From assembly GCA_035534855.1 (NCBI GenBank), contig DATLRD010000086.1, forward strand, positions 7,695 through 71,694: a stretch of 64,000 nt of DNA. Direction: 5' to 3'. The notes under the pieces are model-generated. The model worked only from the letters and a program-made list of their open reading frames with translations, was not told the DNA's origin and made no database searches. Source of the DNA: DATARH01 sp035534855 (GTDB taxonomy: Bacteria > Pseudomonadota > Alphaproteobacteria > ATCC43930 > CGMCC-115725). The stretch's first letter is position 1; every line of letters starts with the position of its first letter. Position numbers and translations under genes: made by a program. Below are positions 51,227 to 60,376 of this stretch, in pieces.

Positions 51227-52666
51227 TTAGGGCGAAGAAGGTGCCCCGTCGATGCGCCCGCGCCGTTCGGCCGCGGCGTGCTCGGCCGCGCGCAGGCCGA
51301 ACAGGCAGGCCTTGATCAGCCCGCCGACATAGCCGACCGCGCCGCCGCCTTCGAGCCCGCCGGTGGCGCCGCCGGCGGCGTAAAGCCCGGGGATCGCCGA
51401 GCCCTCCGGTCGCTTCACCCGGCCGTGCCCGTCGATCGCAATCCCGCCCATCGTGTTGGTGATGCCCGCGCAGATCGGAATCGCGAAATAGGGCGGCGCC
51501 TCGATCGGCCGGGGCGCGCCGCTGCGGGGCGAGTGCGGCGGCGTCAGCGCCGCGAGATTGCCGTCGCGGGCCGCAGCGTTATAGGCGGCGACGGTTGCGC
51601 AGAGGCGGTCGGGATCGATTCCCGCCGCCTGTGCGAGGCCGGCGAGGGTGTCGGCACGGTGCAATGTGCCGCCGCCGGCGAGAAGCTGCGGGTTGGGCGG
51701 GATTTGTGCGGCGCGGCCGGCGGTTTCCCATCTGGCGCTGTCGCACACCACGGTCGCGCACAGCGGGTCGTCGAGGCGGGCGAGGTCGTTGGTGATCGAG
51801 ATGCCGCCGAGCCCTTCGTCGAGCAGCCGATTGCCGCCGGCATCGACGACGATCGCCGCCACCGCCACCGCGTCGATCTGCGGATAGGGCCACAGGCCGG
51901 GGTTGGTCATCGCGTCGCGGCTGAGAAGATGGCCGTAGAACCGGTCGAGGCGGGTCAGCGCGGCGCCGGCCGCCGCGGCCATGCGCAACCCGTCGCCCCG
52001 CGCGCTGCCGGCGTTGCGCTGAACGACCAGGTCGGGCCGCGGGCCGATATGGCGACGAAACAGCTCGGCGCTGGCCGGAAACCCGCCATCGGCGATGATC
52101 ACGGCGCCGGCGTCGAAGACAATGTTCGCGCCGCTATGCGCGGCGGTGACTCCGACGCATCGTCCACCGTCGATCCGCAACGCCGCGGCCTCGGTTGCGA
52201 AAAACATCCGGCCCTGCCGCTCTTCAAGGCGCTTCTTCAGTTCGCCGAGCAGCAGGTCGGGTCCGCGCCCTTGCCAATCCGGGCCGGCGATTGCGGCGCG
52301 GTTGGGGGCCAGCGTGAAGCGGTGCCAGTTGATCGGGCTCGCTTGCGTGAAGCTGGCGCCGTGCGCGCCCAGCCAATCGACCGTGCGGCCGGCATCGGCG
52401 GCGACCGCCGCGGCCAGATCCGGGTCGGCCTCGTCTCCGGTCTGGCGGTTGATCGCCGCGACCAGTTCGGCGGACCCCAGCTTTACGTCATGGTACGAGA
52501 CGTGAAAGATCCCGCCGGCCCAGCGCGAGCTGCAGGCATAGTGCGCGTCGGCGCCGCGCTCGATGACCGCGGTCCGCAGCCCCAATTCGGCGCCGCGCAG
52601 CGCCGCGACGAGGCCGGCGAAGCCGGCGCCGATCGATACCAGGTCGTAACGTGCCTCGCTCGCCAT
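51227..52666 (-). CDS. FAD-dependent dehydrogenase (fumarate reductase/KstD-like)
   Basis: A 479-residue flavoprotein. S-I-G-A-G-F-A-G-L-V-A-A is the dinucleotide-binding motif at the N-terminus, S-S-R-W-A-G-G-I-F-H follows, and G-G-A-T-G-G-L-E-G-G-G-A-V-G-Y is the C-terminal FAD block. This is the fumarate-reductase/tricarballylate-dehydrogenase (TcuA)/ketosteroid-dehydrogenase superfamily. The substrate is not readable. GGGAGGAG is close before the ATG. It is paired on the same strand with the dehydroquinase-like gene. Confidence 0.85.
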   Translation of the reverse strand: MASEARYDLVSIGAGFAGLVAALRGAELGLRTAVIERGADAHYACSSRWAGGIFHVSYHDVKLGSAELVAAINRQTGDEADPDLAAAVAADAGRTVDWLGAHGASFTQASPINWHRFTLAPNRAAIAGPDWQGRGPDLLLGELKKRLEERQGRMFFATEAAALRIDGGRCVGVTAAHSGANIVFDAGAVIIADGGFPASAELFRRHIGPRPDLVVQRNAGSARGDGLRMAAAAGAALTRLDRFYGHLLSRDAMTNPGLWPYPQIDAVAVAAIVVDAGGNRLLDEGLGGISITNDLARLDDPLCATVVCDSARWETAGRAAQIPPNPQLLAGGGTLHRADTLAGLAQAAGIDPDRLCATVAAYNAAARDGNLAALTPPHSPRSGAPRPIEAPPYFAIPICAGITNTMGGIAIDGHGRVKRPEGSAIPGLYAAGGATGGLEGGGAVGYVGGLIKACLFGLRAAEHAAAERRGRIDGAPSSP

Positions 52667-52826
52667 CTTCGGCTCCTCCCGCGGCGAGTGTAGAGCGCCG
52701 TCGCGCGGCGCGGTATCGCTTCCGCCTCGGGCCTCCACGCATGGCTGCCCACCCGCCCGTCCGCATGACAGATCAGCGACACCGGCGTATCGTTTTGCCG
52801 CTTTGGAAGGCACGGGGAGGCTGCAG

Positions 52827-53714
52827 GTGGCCCTGTCGATCCGCCCGATTACCGCGAATTTCGCCGGCGAGGTTTCCGGGGTCGATCTGACGCGCCCGCT
52901 GTCGCGCGATGAGGTGGCGGCGATCGAGGCCGGGATGGACCGCTTCGCGGTTCTCGTGTTTCACGACCAGAACATCACCGACGAGCAGCAGATCGCCTTT
53001 TCGCTCAATTTCGGCGCGCTCGAGAACACCACCGGCGGCAACGTCACCCGCCCGGAGCAGAAGCGGCTCAGCCCGCAGATGGCCGATGTGTCCAACCTCG
53101 ACCAGCACCATCGGCCGCTCGGCCGCGACGACCGTCGGCGGCTGTTCAACCTCGGCAACCAGCTCTGGCATTCCGACAGCTCGTTCCGCGCGATTCCGGC
53201 AAAATATTCGATCCTCTCCGGACGCATCACGGTCGAGAAGGGCGGCAATACCGAATTCGCCGACATGCGCGCGGCCTATGACGCGCTCGACGACGAGACC
53301 AAGGGACAAGTCGAGGACCTGGTCTGCGAGCATTCGCTGATGTATTCGCGCGGTCTCCTCGGGTTTACCGACTTGACCGACGAAGAGCGGGCGATGTTCC
53401 GTCCGGTGCGCCAACGGCTGGTGCGCATCCATCCGGTTTCTGGGCGCAGATCGCTGTACCTGGCATCGCACGCCGGCACGATCGTCGGCTGGCCGATGCC
53501 CGAGGCGCGGGCGTTTCTGCGCGACCTCACCGAGGCTGCGACCCGGCCGGAGAACGTCTATGTCCATCGCTGGCGGCGTTACGACCTGGTGATCTGGGAC
53601 AACCGCCAGACCATGCACCGGGTCCGCCGGTTCGACGACACGCTGGTGCGCGACATGCGCCGCACGACGGTTGCCGGCGACGCAGCGACGATCGCCCAGG
53701 TCGAGGCAGCCTGA
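52827..53714 (+). CDS. TauD/TfdA-family Fe(II)/2-oxoglutarate dioxygenase
   Basis: A 295-residue oxygenase. The iron ligands are in W-H-S-D-S-S-F (His, Asp) and the distal His of T-M-H-R-V-R-R; the 2-oxoglutarate Arg is probably in D-M-R-R-T-T. The family acts on taurine, 2,4-D or related acids. The GTG at 52827 is the likely start, with GGGAGG 7 bases upstream; an in-frame TTG at 52803 is poorly supported. It stands alone upstream of the exporter pair. Confidence 0.9.
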   Translation: MALSIRPITANFAGEVSGVDLTRPLSRDEVAAIEAGMDRFAVLVFHDQNITDEQQIAFSLNFGALENTTGGNVTRPEQKRLSPQMADVSNLDQHHRPLGRDDRRRLFNLGNQLWHSDSSFRAIPAKYSILSGRITVEKGGNTEFADMRAAYDALDDETKGQVEDLVCEHSLMYSRGLLGFTDLTDEERAMFRPVRQRLVRIHPVSGRRSLYLASHAGTIVGWPMPEARAFLRDLTEAATRPENVYVHRWRRYDLVIWDNRQTMHRVRRFDDTLVRDMRRTTVAGDAATIAQVEAA

Positions 53715-53766
53715 GCCGGGGTTGCGCCCGCCGGGGCCGGGTCATAGCGGGTGCGAGGATGCGGCA

Positions 53767-55308
53767 TTGAGGGGCGAAACGGCACCGCCCGTGGCCAATC
53801 GCGGCATGATAACGGCCTCAATCATGCTGGCCAACATCATGCAGGGCGTCGACAACACGATCGCCAATGTCGCGCTGCCGCACATCCAGGGCAGCCTGTC
53901 GGCGTCGCAGGACCAGATCGCCTGGGTGCTGACCTCATACATCGTTGCCGCGGCGATCATGATGCCGCTGACCGGCTGGCTCGCCGGGCGGTTCGGCATC
54001 AAGTACATCTTTCTCGCCTCGGTCGCCGGGTTCACGATCGCTTCGGCGTTGTGCGGCGCGGCGGAGAGCCTGTCGCAGCTGGTCTTCTACCGGGCGGTGC
54101 AGGGGGTCTGCGGCGCCGGGCTGATTCCGCTGTCGCAGGCGACGCTGCTGCGGATCAACCCGCCCGAGCGCCACGGCCAGGCGATGGCGGTGTTCGGCAT
54201 CGGTACGATCATGGGGCCGATCAGCGGGCCGCTCCTCGGCGGCTGGCTGACCCAGAACTACAGCTGGCGCTGGATCTTCTACGTTAACCTGCCGGTCGGC
54301 ATCCTGTGCACGCTCGGCATCATGGCGTTCATCCGCCACACCCGAAACGTCCATAGCGAGCAGTTCGACCTCTTCGGGTTCATCACGTTGAGTCTCGGCG
54401 TCGGCGCCCTGCAGCTGATGCTCGACCGCGGCGGATTGAAGGACTGGTTCCGCTCGAACGAAATCTGGATCGAGGCGACGGTCGCCGCCCTCAGCTTCTA
54501 TCTGTTCACGGTACACACTGCGACCACCGGGGACCGCTCGTTCCTTAATCGTAGTCTATTAAAAAACATGAATTTTGTTGCCGGAACGATGCTGATGTTC
54601 GCGGTCGGGCTGATCATGACCGGCACGCTGGCGCTGCTGCCGACGATGATGCAGCAGCTGATGGACTATCCGGTGTTCACCACCGGCCTCGTCACCGCGC
54701 CGCGTGCCTTCGGCACGATGGTTGCTATGTTCGCCGTCGCCCGAGTGATCAACCGGATCGACAACCGGCTGATCATCATGTTCGGGTTTCTGCTGACCTC
54801 GTATGCGATGTGGCAGATGACCGGGTTTTCGCTGTCGATGGACCCCCGTCCGATCATCATCTCGGGGCTCGTCCAGGGGTTCGGGCTGGGCTGCACCTTT
54901 GTGCCGCTCAACATCCTGGCGTTGTCTAACCTGCCGCGCCACATCCTGACCCAGGGCACCGCAATCCGCAGCCTGATGCGCAACCTCGGCGGCAGCATCG
55001 GCATCAGCGTGCTGGTTGCGACCCTGTCGGAAAATACCCAGATCGTACATTCCCGGCTGGTTGAGGCGCTGCGGCCCGACAATCCTCTGATGCACGGCTT
55101 GTCGCCGCACTACAGCCTGACCACGCCAACCGGGGTGGCGGCGCTGAACGTCGAGGTGACGCGACAGGCGGCAATGGTAGCCTATATCAACGATTTCAAA
55201 TTGATGATGATCATTGCCTTGCTTTCCGTGCCGATCTTACTGTTCCTGCGCGAGGCGCGCCCCGACCTGCGCCAGCCGGTCGCCGAGCCGGCCGCGGCCG
55301 ATGATTAG
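53767..55308 (+). CDS. DHA2-family MFS multidrug exporter, copy 1
   Basis: A 513-residue, 14-helix drug:H+ antiporter of the EmrB/QacA type: D-N-T-I-A-N-V-A-L-P-H-I-Q, then W-V-L-T-S-Y at helix 2, G-W-L-A-G-R-F-G-I and F-R-x-x-Q-G (as Y-R-A-V-Q-G-V-C-G-A-G). TTG at 53767 is chosen as start because the next gene, a close paralogue, begins ATG at the matching codon (L/M-R-G-E-T). No EmrA-type membrane-fusion gene is adjacent. Confidence 0.85.
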   Translation: MRGETAPPVANRGMITASIMLANIMQGVDNTIANVALPHIQGSLSASQDQIAWVLTSYIVAAAIMMPLTGWLAGRFGIKYIFLASVAGFTIASALCGAAESLSQLVFYRAVQGVCGAGLIPLSQATLLRINPPERHGQAMAVFGIGTIMGPISGPLLGGWLTQNYSWRWIFYVNLPVGILCTLGIMAFIRHTRNVHSEQFDLFGFITLSLGVGALQLMLDRGGLKDWFRSNEIWIEATVAALSFYLFTVHTATTGDRSFLNRSLLKNMNFVAGTMLMFAVGLIMTGTLALLPTMMQQLMDYPVFTTGLVTAPRAFGTMVAMFAVARVINRIDNRLIIMFGFLLTSYAMWQMTGFSLSMDPRPIIISGLVQGFGLGCTFVPLNILALSNLPRHILTQGTAIRSLMRNLGGSIGISVLVATLSENTQIVHSRLVEALRPDNPLMHGLSPHYSLTTPTGVAALNVEVTRQAAMVAYINDFKLMMIIALLSVPILLFLREARPDLRQPVAEPAAADD

Positions 55309-55317
55309 CGCGGTGCG

Positions 55318-56874
55318 ATGAGAGGCGAGACGTCAACCCCCGGTACCCCGGGCATCAACCGGGGCATGATCACCGCGACGGTGATCTCCGCCTGCGTATT
55401 GCAAGGCATCGACACGACGATCGCCAACGTCGCACTGCCGCACATCCAGGGCAGCATGTCGGCGGCCCAGGACCAGATATCCTGGGTTCTGACCTCGTAC
55501 ATCGTCGCCTCGGCGATCATGATGCCGCTGACCGGGTGGCTCGCCGGGCGGTTCGGGATCAAGTACATCTTTCTCGCTTCGGTTATCGGCTTCACGTTGG
55601 CCTCTGCGCTGTGCGGCGCGGCGACCAGCCTGCCGCAGCTCGTGATGTATCGCCTGCTTCAGGGCGTGTGCGGCGCCGGGCTGGTGCCGCTGGGGCAGGC
55701 GACGCTGCTGACGATCTACCCGCAGAGGCGGCATGGCCAGGCCATGGCGATCTTCAGCACCGGGGCGATGATGGGGCCGATCCTCGGTCCAACGATGGGA
55801 GGCTGGCTGACCGACAACCTCAATTGGCGCTGGTGCTTTTACGTCAACCTGCCGGTCGGCATCCTGTGCGCGCTCGGCATCCTCGTTTTCATCCGGCAGT
55901 CCCGCGTCGTGCGGCGCGAGGCTTTCGATAGTTTCGGGTTCGGGATGCTGAGCCTTGCGATCGGCGCGCTGCAGATGATGCTCGATCGCGGCCAGATCCA
56001 GGACTGGTTCCACTCGACCGAGATCTGGACCGAGGCGATCGTCGCCGGGCTGTGCTTCTACCTGTTCGTGGTCCATACCGTGACCGCGGGCGAGCGCTCG
56101 TTCGTCAGCCGCGAACTCCTCGGGAGTCCCAATTTCGTCGCCGGCAGCCTGTTGATGTTCGGCGTCGGAATGATCCTCAGCGGGACGCTCGCGCTGATGC
56201 CGTCGATGATGCAGGACCTGATGAACTACCCGGTGTTCACCTCCGGGTGGATGATGGCGCCGCGCGGCATTGGCACGATGATCGCGATGGTTTTTGTCGG
56301 TCGAACAATAAACAAGATCGACAACCGCCTGTTCATCCTCGTCGGGTTTCTGCTGACCGCGGGCTCGCTGTGGCAGATGACCGGGTATTCGCTCTACATG
56401 GGCGAAGGGCCGATTCTGTTCGCCGGGTTCGCCCAGGGCTTCGGGCTGGGACTGACTTTCGTGCCACTGAACATCCTCGCCCTGTCGGACCTGCCACGCC
56501 ACATCCTGACCCAGGGCACCGCGCTGCGGGCGCTGATGCGCATGCTCGGCGGCAGCGTCGGCATCAGCATTCTCGAGGCGAAGCTCACCCAGAATACCCA
56601 GATTGTCCATTCGCGGCTGGTCGAGGGGTTGCGCCCGGATAACCCGCTGGTCCATGCGCTCGGGCCGCATTTCAGCCTCAGCGCGCCATCTGGCATTGCC
56701 GCCTTGAACGCGGAAGTGACCCGGCAGGCAGCGATGGTCGGGTATATCGACGATTACAAGCTGATGATGATGGTGATCCTGGCTTCCCTGCCGCTGCTCT
56801 TGCTGATCAAGGTACCGCGGCGTGCTCCTGTCGGTGCGATCGCGCCTGCGGCCCAGGGTGCCGCCGACGATTGA
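55318..56874 (+). CDS. DHA2-family MFS multidrug exporter, copy 2
   Basis: A 518-residue paralogue of the previous gene, with the same D-T-T-I-A-N-V-A-L-P-H-I-Q, L-T-S-Y-I-V-A-S-A-I-M-M-P-L-T-G and G-V-C-G-A-G-L-V-P-L-G blocks. The two are similar along the whole length and 9 bp apart, so they arose by tandem duplication and are probably co-transcribed. The substrate is unknown. A short inverted repeat directly follows the stop. Confidence 0.88.
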   Translation: MRGETSTPGTPGINRGMITATVISACVLQGIDTTIANVALPHIQGSMSAAQDQISWVLTSYIVASAIMMPLTGWLAGRFGIKYIFLASVIGFTLASALCGAATSLPQLVMYRLLQGVCGAGLVPLGQATLLTIYPQRRHGQAMAIFSTGAMMGPILGPTMGGWLTDNLNWRWCFYVNLPVGILCALGILVFIRQSRVVRREAFDSFGFGMLSLAIGALQMMLDRGQIQDWFHSTEIWTEAIVAGLCFYLFVVHTVTAGERSFVSRELLGSPNFVAGSLLMFGVGMILSGTLALMPSMMQDLMNYPVFTSGWMMAPRGIGTMIAMVFVGRTINKIDNRLFILVGFLLTAGSLWQMTGYSLYMGEGPILFAGFAQGFGLGLTFVPLNILALSDLPRHILTQGTALRALMRMLGGSVGISILEAKLTQNTQIVHSRLVEGLRPDNPLVHALGPHFSLSAPSGIAALNAEVTRQAAMVGYIDDYKLMMMVILASLPLLLLIKVPRRAPVGAIAPAAQGAADD

Positions 56875-56908
56875 GCCGGCGCCATCTCTGCATGATCAAA
56901 GCGCCGGC
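56875..56908 (+). terminator. Possible hairpin after the exporter pair
   Basis: GCCGGCGC pairs with GCGCCGGC across an 18-base loop right after the stop. There is no T-run. The remaining 155 bp to the next gene hold nothing I recognise. Confidence 0.35.
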
Positions 56909-57063
56909 GGTGAAAATATCGCGGCGGTTGCCGCATCCGATTCAGATGTAACCACAGGGTTCAGAGTCAGGACAAAATCTGGGCCGAGCCGGTGCCAATA
57001 TTGCGTCGCGTCAGGTTTTTATGGCACAAGGCCAAGGGGGAACAGTAATTGCGGGGGGATTTC

Positions 57064-58053
57064 ATGACGCCTCTCCGCCCGAGCCGGCGAGCATTCCTCG
57101 CCGCTCCGCTGTTGGCGGCCACGTTGGGGGACGTGCCGGCGATGGCGGCGGATGGTGACTGGAACGGGTTTCTCGCTGGGATCCGGCGCGATGCGGTTGC
57201 GCAGGGCATCCAGGCGACGACCGTCGATCGCACGCTGAGCTATGTGCAGTATCTGCCGCATGTGATCGAGCTTGACCGCCGTCAGCCCGAACACACGATG
57301 ACCTTTGAAGAGTTCATCGGCAAATTCGTCACGCCGGAGCGCAAAGAGCAGGCGCGCCGCGCCGCGGCCGACAACTGGCCGCTGCTCGGGCAGGTTAGCC
57401 GCGTCTACGGCGTGCAGCCGCGCTTTATCGTCGCGCTATGGGGCATTGAAAGCGCGTTCGGGCGGATCACCGGCAATTACCTGGTGCCGTCCGCGCTGGC
57501 GACGCTTGCCTATGACGGGCGGCGCGGGACGCTGTTCCGCTCCGAGCTATTGGCGGCACTGCGGATCGTCGACCAGGGCGATATCCACGCCGACCAGATG
57601 CTCGGCTCGTGGGCCGGCGCGATGGGCCAATGCCAGTTCATGCCGTCGACGTTTCTGCACTATGCGGTCGATTTCGATCACGACGGGCGGCGCGACATCT
57701 GGACCGACCGCGCCGACGTGCTGGCGTCGATCGCCAATTATATCGGCCATCTCGGCTGGCACGGTGACGAGGGCTGGGGCCAGACGGCGTGGGTCCCGCA
57801 AAACTTCGATACGCGGTATTCGGGCCTTCAGATCCGCCGGCCGGTTGCCGAATGGGCTCGGCTCGGCGTGCGCTCGGCGAATGGCGGCGCCCCGGTCGGG
57901 CACGAGATCGAGGCGTCGCTGGTGCTGCCCGACGGCAGGACCGGGCCGGCGCTGCTGGTCTACGACAATTTCCGCGCGATCATGCGCTGGAACAAATCGA
58001 CGTTTTTTGCTGCGGCGGTAGGGTATCTCGCAGACAGCATGGCGCGCGGCTAG
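57064..58053 (+). CDS. MltB-like lytic murein transglycosylase
   Basis: A 329-residue periplasmic enzyme cutting the glycan strand of peptidoglycan. The signal peptide holds S-R-R-A-F-L-A, suggesting Tat export. The catalytic Glu129 is in L-W-G-I-E-S-A-F-G, followed by T-L-A-Y-D-G-R-R, A-M-G-Q-C-Q-F-M-P-S-T-F and D-x-D-x-D-G-R-R-D-I-W, which match the MltB/MltG-like SLT group. Start at 57064 (GGGGGG 6 bases before); the TTG at 57049 is not needed. It heads the cell-wall block. Confidence 0.88.
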   Translation: MTPLRPSRRAFLAAPLLAATLGDVPAMAADGDWNGFLAGIRRDAVAQGIQATTVDRTLSYVQYLPHVIELDRRQPEHTMTFEEFIGKFVTPERKEQARRAAADNWPLLGQVSRVYGVQPRFIVALWGIESAFGRITGNYLVPSALATLAYDGRRGTLFRSELLAALRIVDQGDIHADQMLGSWAGAMGQCQFMPSTFLHYAVDFDHDGRRDIWTDRADVLASIANYIGHLGWHGDEGWGQTAWVPQNFDTRYSGLQIRRPVAEWARLGVRSANGGAPVGHEIEASLVLPDGRTGPALLVYDNFRAIMRWNKSTFFAAAVGYLADSMARG

Positions 58054-58068
58054 GCGCGGCGGGCGACG

Positions 58069-59097
58069 ATGATGCGCGCGGCTTTCCGGCGCGCGAGCCC
58101 GCTGCGGCACCTGCTGCCGCTGCTCGCGATTGCATTCCTTCTCGCCGCCTGTGGCGGATCGGGTCGGTACTCAGCCGGCGGGGCGGCCCGCGCGCCCCAC
58201 CCGGTGTTCAAGATCGGGGCGCCCTACGAGGTCAAGGGAGTATGGTATACGCCGCGTGCCGATTACACCTACGACAAGACCGGGACTGCCTCGTGGTACG
58301 GCGAGCAGTTCCAGGGCCGCTACACGGCGAACGGCGAGGTCTTCGACCTCAACCAGCTGAGCGCGGCGCACAAGACCCTGCCGATGCCGAGCGTCGTCGA
58401 GGTCACCAACCTGAGCAACGGCCGCAGCTTGCGCCTCAGAGTCAACGACCGCGGACCGTTTGCCGACGGGCGCATTATCGACGTGTCGCGCCGGGCGGCG
58501 CAGCTTTTGGGCTTCGAGAATGCCGGCACGGCGCCGGTGCGGGTCACGATTCTGCCGCGCCGGAGCATTGCCGCTGCCGAGCAGGTGATTCGCGCCAGCG
58601 GCCAGAACCCGGCGGTGCTGGCCGAGGCGATTGCTGCTTCCCGCCAATCGGTGATGCAGGCCGGCAACGCGCCGCCCGAGTATGCCCCGGCCGCACCGCA
58701 AGCGCAGCCGATGCGGCTTGCCAGCGCGGTACCACCGCCGCCGCCGCTCTACCCGCGGCCGTCGCCGGAAGCTCCGTCGCGGCCGCTGCCGCCATTGCCG
58801 CCGCCGGCGCCGCGCCCGGTGACGGCGGCTGCGCCCGCGCCGTACCGGTCGCCGTTTGCGATGACCCCGCGGCTGCTGTTCGTGCAGGCCGGCGCATTCA
58901 CCCACGAGGATGCCGCGGAGCGGCTCAGTTCGGCGGTCGCGTCTCTCGGCGCGGTGGCAATCATAAGCTCGTCCGAGGGGGGCTATATTGTTTACCGCGT
59001 CTGTCTCGGCCCGGTCGCGACCGGGCGCGAGGCCGAGGCGCTGCGGGCGCGGCTGGTTGGCAGCGGCTATGCCGAGGCGCGGATCGTCGAGAATTGA
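58069..59097 (+). CDS. rlpA: Septal ring lytic transglycosylase-type lipoprotein RlpA
   Basis: A 342-residue lipoprotein. L-A-A-C with Cys28 is the lipobox. The double-psi beta-barrel (RlpA) domain follows, with T-G-T-A-S-W-Y-G, T-A-N-G-E and A-A-H-K-T-L-P; the acidic and His residues of its active site are present (about 60-150). A long Pro/Ala-rich linker leads to a C-terminal SPOR-like domain (F-V-Q-A-G-A-F-T-H-E). It is expected to act at the division site on denuded glycan strands. Confidence 0.92.
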   Translation: MMRAAFRRASPLRHLLPLLAIAFLLAACGGSGRYSAGGAARAPHPVFKIGAPYEVKGVWYTPRADYTYDKTGTASWYGEQFQGRYTANGEVFDLNQLSAAHKTLPMPSVVEVTNLSNGRSLRLRVNDRGPFADGRIIDVSRRAAQLLGFENAGTAPVRVTILPRRSIAAAEQVIRASGQNPAVLAEAIAASRQSVMQAGNAPPEYAPAAPQAQPMRLASAVPPPPPLYPRPSPEAPSRPLPPLPPPAPRPVTAAAPAPYRSPFAMTPRLLFVQAGAFTHEDAAERLSSAVASLGAVAIISSSEGGYIVYRVCLGPVATGREAEALRARLVGSGYAEARIVEN

Positions 59098-59113
59098 GGC
59101 GGGCGGTGATCGC

Positions 59114-60376
59114 GTGACACGGGTTCGGGCAGGGGGTCGGTTCTTTCATTCCGTTGCGGTGCTGACCGCGTCGTGCCTGGCGCTGTCGCTTGGCGCCTTA
59201 CCCGCGGCCCAGGCGCGCTCGCCGCGCCCGCGCGCCGCCGCGGCCCAGCTGCGCGACAAGCCGGCGCCGTCAGCGCCGGCGCCGGTACTGCCGCCGCCGA
59301 CCGGGCTCGCGGTCGATACGCTGGCGACGCACGCGCTGATCATCGAAATGGAAACTGGTACGGTGCTCTACCACAAGGCCGCCAGCCAGCGGATGTGGCC
59401 GGCTTCGATGACCAAGATGATGACGGCCTATGTCGTGTTCAGCCTGCTGAAAGAAGGCCGCGCCAAATTGACCGACGAATTGCCGGTCAGCGTCACGGCG
59501 TGGAAGACCGGCGGCTCCAAGATGTTCGTGCCGGTCAACACACGCATCTCGATCGATGACCTGCTGCAGGGGATGATCGTCGATTCCGGCAACGACGCTT
59601 GCGTCGTCCTCGCCGAGGACCTGGCCGGCAGCCAGCAGGCGTTTGTCGACATGATGAACCGCAAGGCGAAGGAGATCGGGCTTACCGACAGCCACTTCGC
59701 CGATGTCAACGGATTGCCCAATCCCGACCACTGGATGACCGCGCACGACCTGGCGACCCTCGCCGAGCGCACGATCACGGACTTTCCCGAGTACTATCAC
59801 TACTACGCGCAGAAAGAGTTTACGTTCAGCAATATCAAGCAGGGCAACCGCAACCCGCTGCTCTACACCACCCCCGGCACCGACGGTCTCAAGACCGGGC
59901 ATACTGAGCAATCCGGCTACAGCCTGACCGCCTCGGTGGTGCGCGGCGACCGCCACATCATCATGGTGCTGTCCGGTCTGCCGACGATGAAATCGCGGGT
60001 GCAGGAGAGCCAGCGCCTGATTGAATGGGCGTTTCGCGAGTTCAACGACTACAAGCTGTTTTCCGCCGGCGACAAGGTCGACACCGCTGAAGTGTGGCTG
60101 GGTGCCAAGGCCAAGGTCGGGCTGGTCGTTGGCAAGAAGCTGGTGGTCACGATGCCGCGGCGCTCGCGCAAGGAGATGAGAGTCACGATTTCCTACGACC
60201 GGCCGATCCCGGCGCCGATCAAGAAGGGCGAGGTGATCGGCAGGCTGACCGTGACCGCGCCGAATGTTCCGACGGTCGAGGTGCCGCTGTATGCTGCCGA
60301 CGATGTCGCGCAAATCGGAACCTTTGGCCGTATCGCGGCTTTGGCGGGCTACATGATCTGGGGCGAACAGCACTGA
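59114..60376 (+). CDS. D-alanyl-D-alanine carboxypeptidase (DacA/DacC type)
   Basis: A 420-residue penicillin-binding protein trimming peptidoglycan stem peptides. The S-x-x-K motif is S-M-T-K, the S-x-N motif is S-G-N-D, and K-T-G-H is the third. The C-terminal part (L-G-A-K-A-K-V-G-L-V-V onward) matches the PBP5 beta domain. An Ala/Pro-rich signal and linker precede residue about 60. The start is GTG at 59114, giving the best signal peptide; no ATG is available. It is linked to tmk by a CTGA overlap. Confidence 0.9.
   Translation: MTRVRAGGRFFHSVAVLTASCLALSLGALPAAQARSPRPRAAAAQLRDKPAPSAPAPVLPPPTGLAVDTLATHALIIEMETGTVLYHKAASQRMWPASMTKMMTAYVVFSLLKEGRAKLTDELPVSVTAWKTGGSKMFVPVNTRISIDDLLQGMIVDSGNDACVVLAEDLAGSQQAFVDMMNRKAKEIGLTDSHFADVNGLPNPDHWMTAHDLATLAERTITDFPEYYHYYAQKEFTFSNIKQGNRNPLLYTTPGTDGLKTGHTEQSGYSLTASVVRGDRHIIMVLSGLPTMKSRVQESQRLIEWAFREFNDYKLFSAGDKVDTAEVWLGAKAKVGLVVGKKLVVTMPRRSRKEMRVTISYDRPIPAPIKKGEVIGRLTVTAPNVPTVEVPLYAADDVAQIGTFGRIAALAGYMIWGEQH

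Noticed and set aside
55333..56670. 445-codon minus-strand frame over the second DHA2 exporter
   Set aside because: Antisense shadow; charged low-complexity composition and no start signal.
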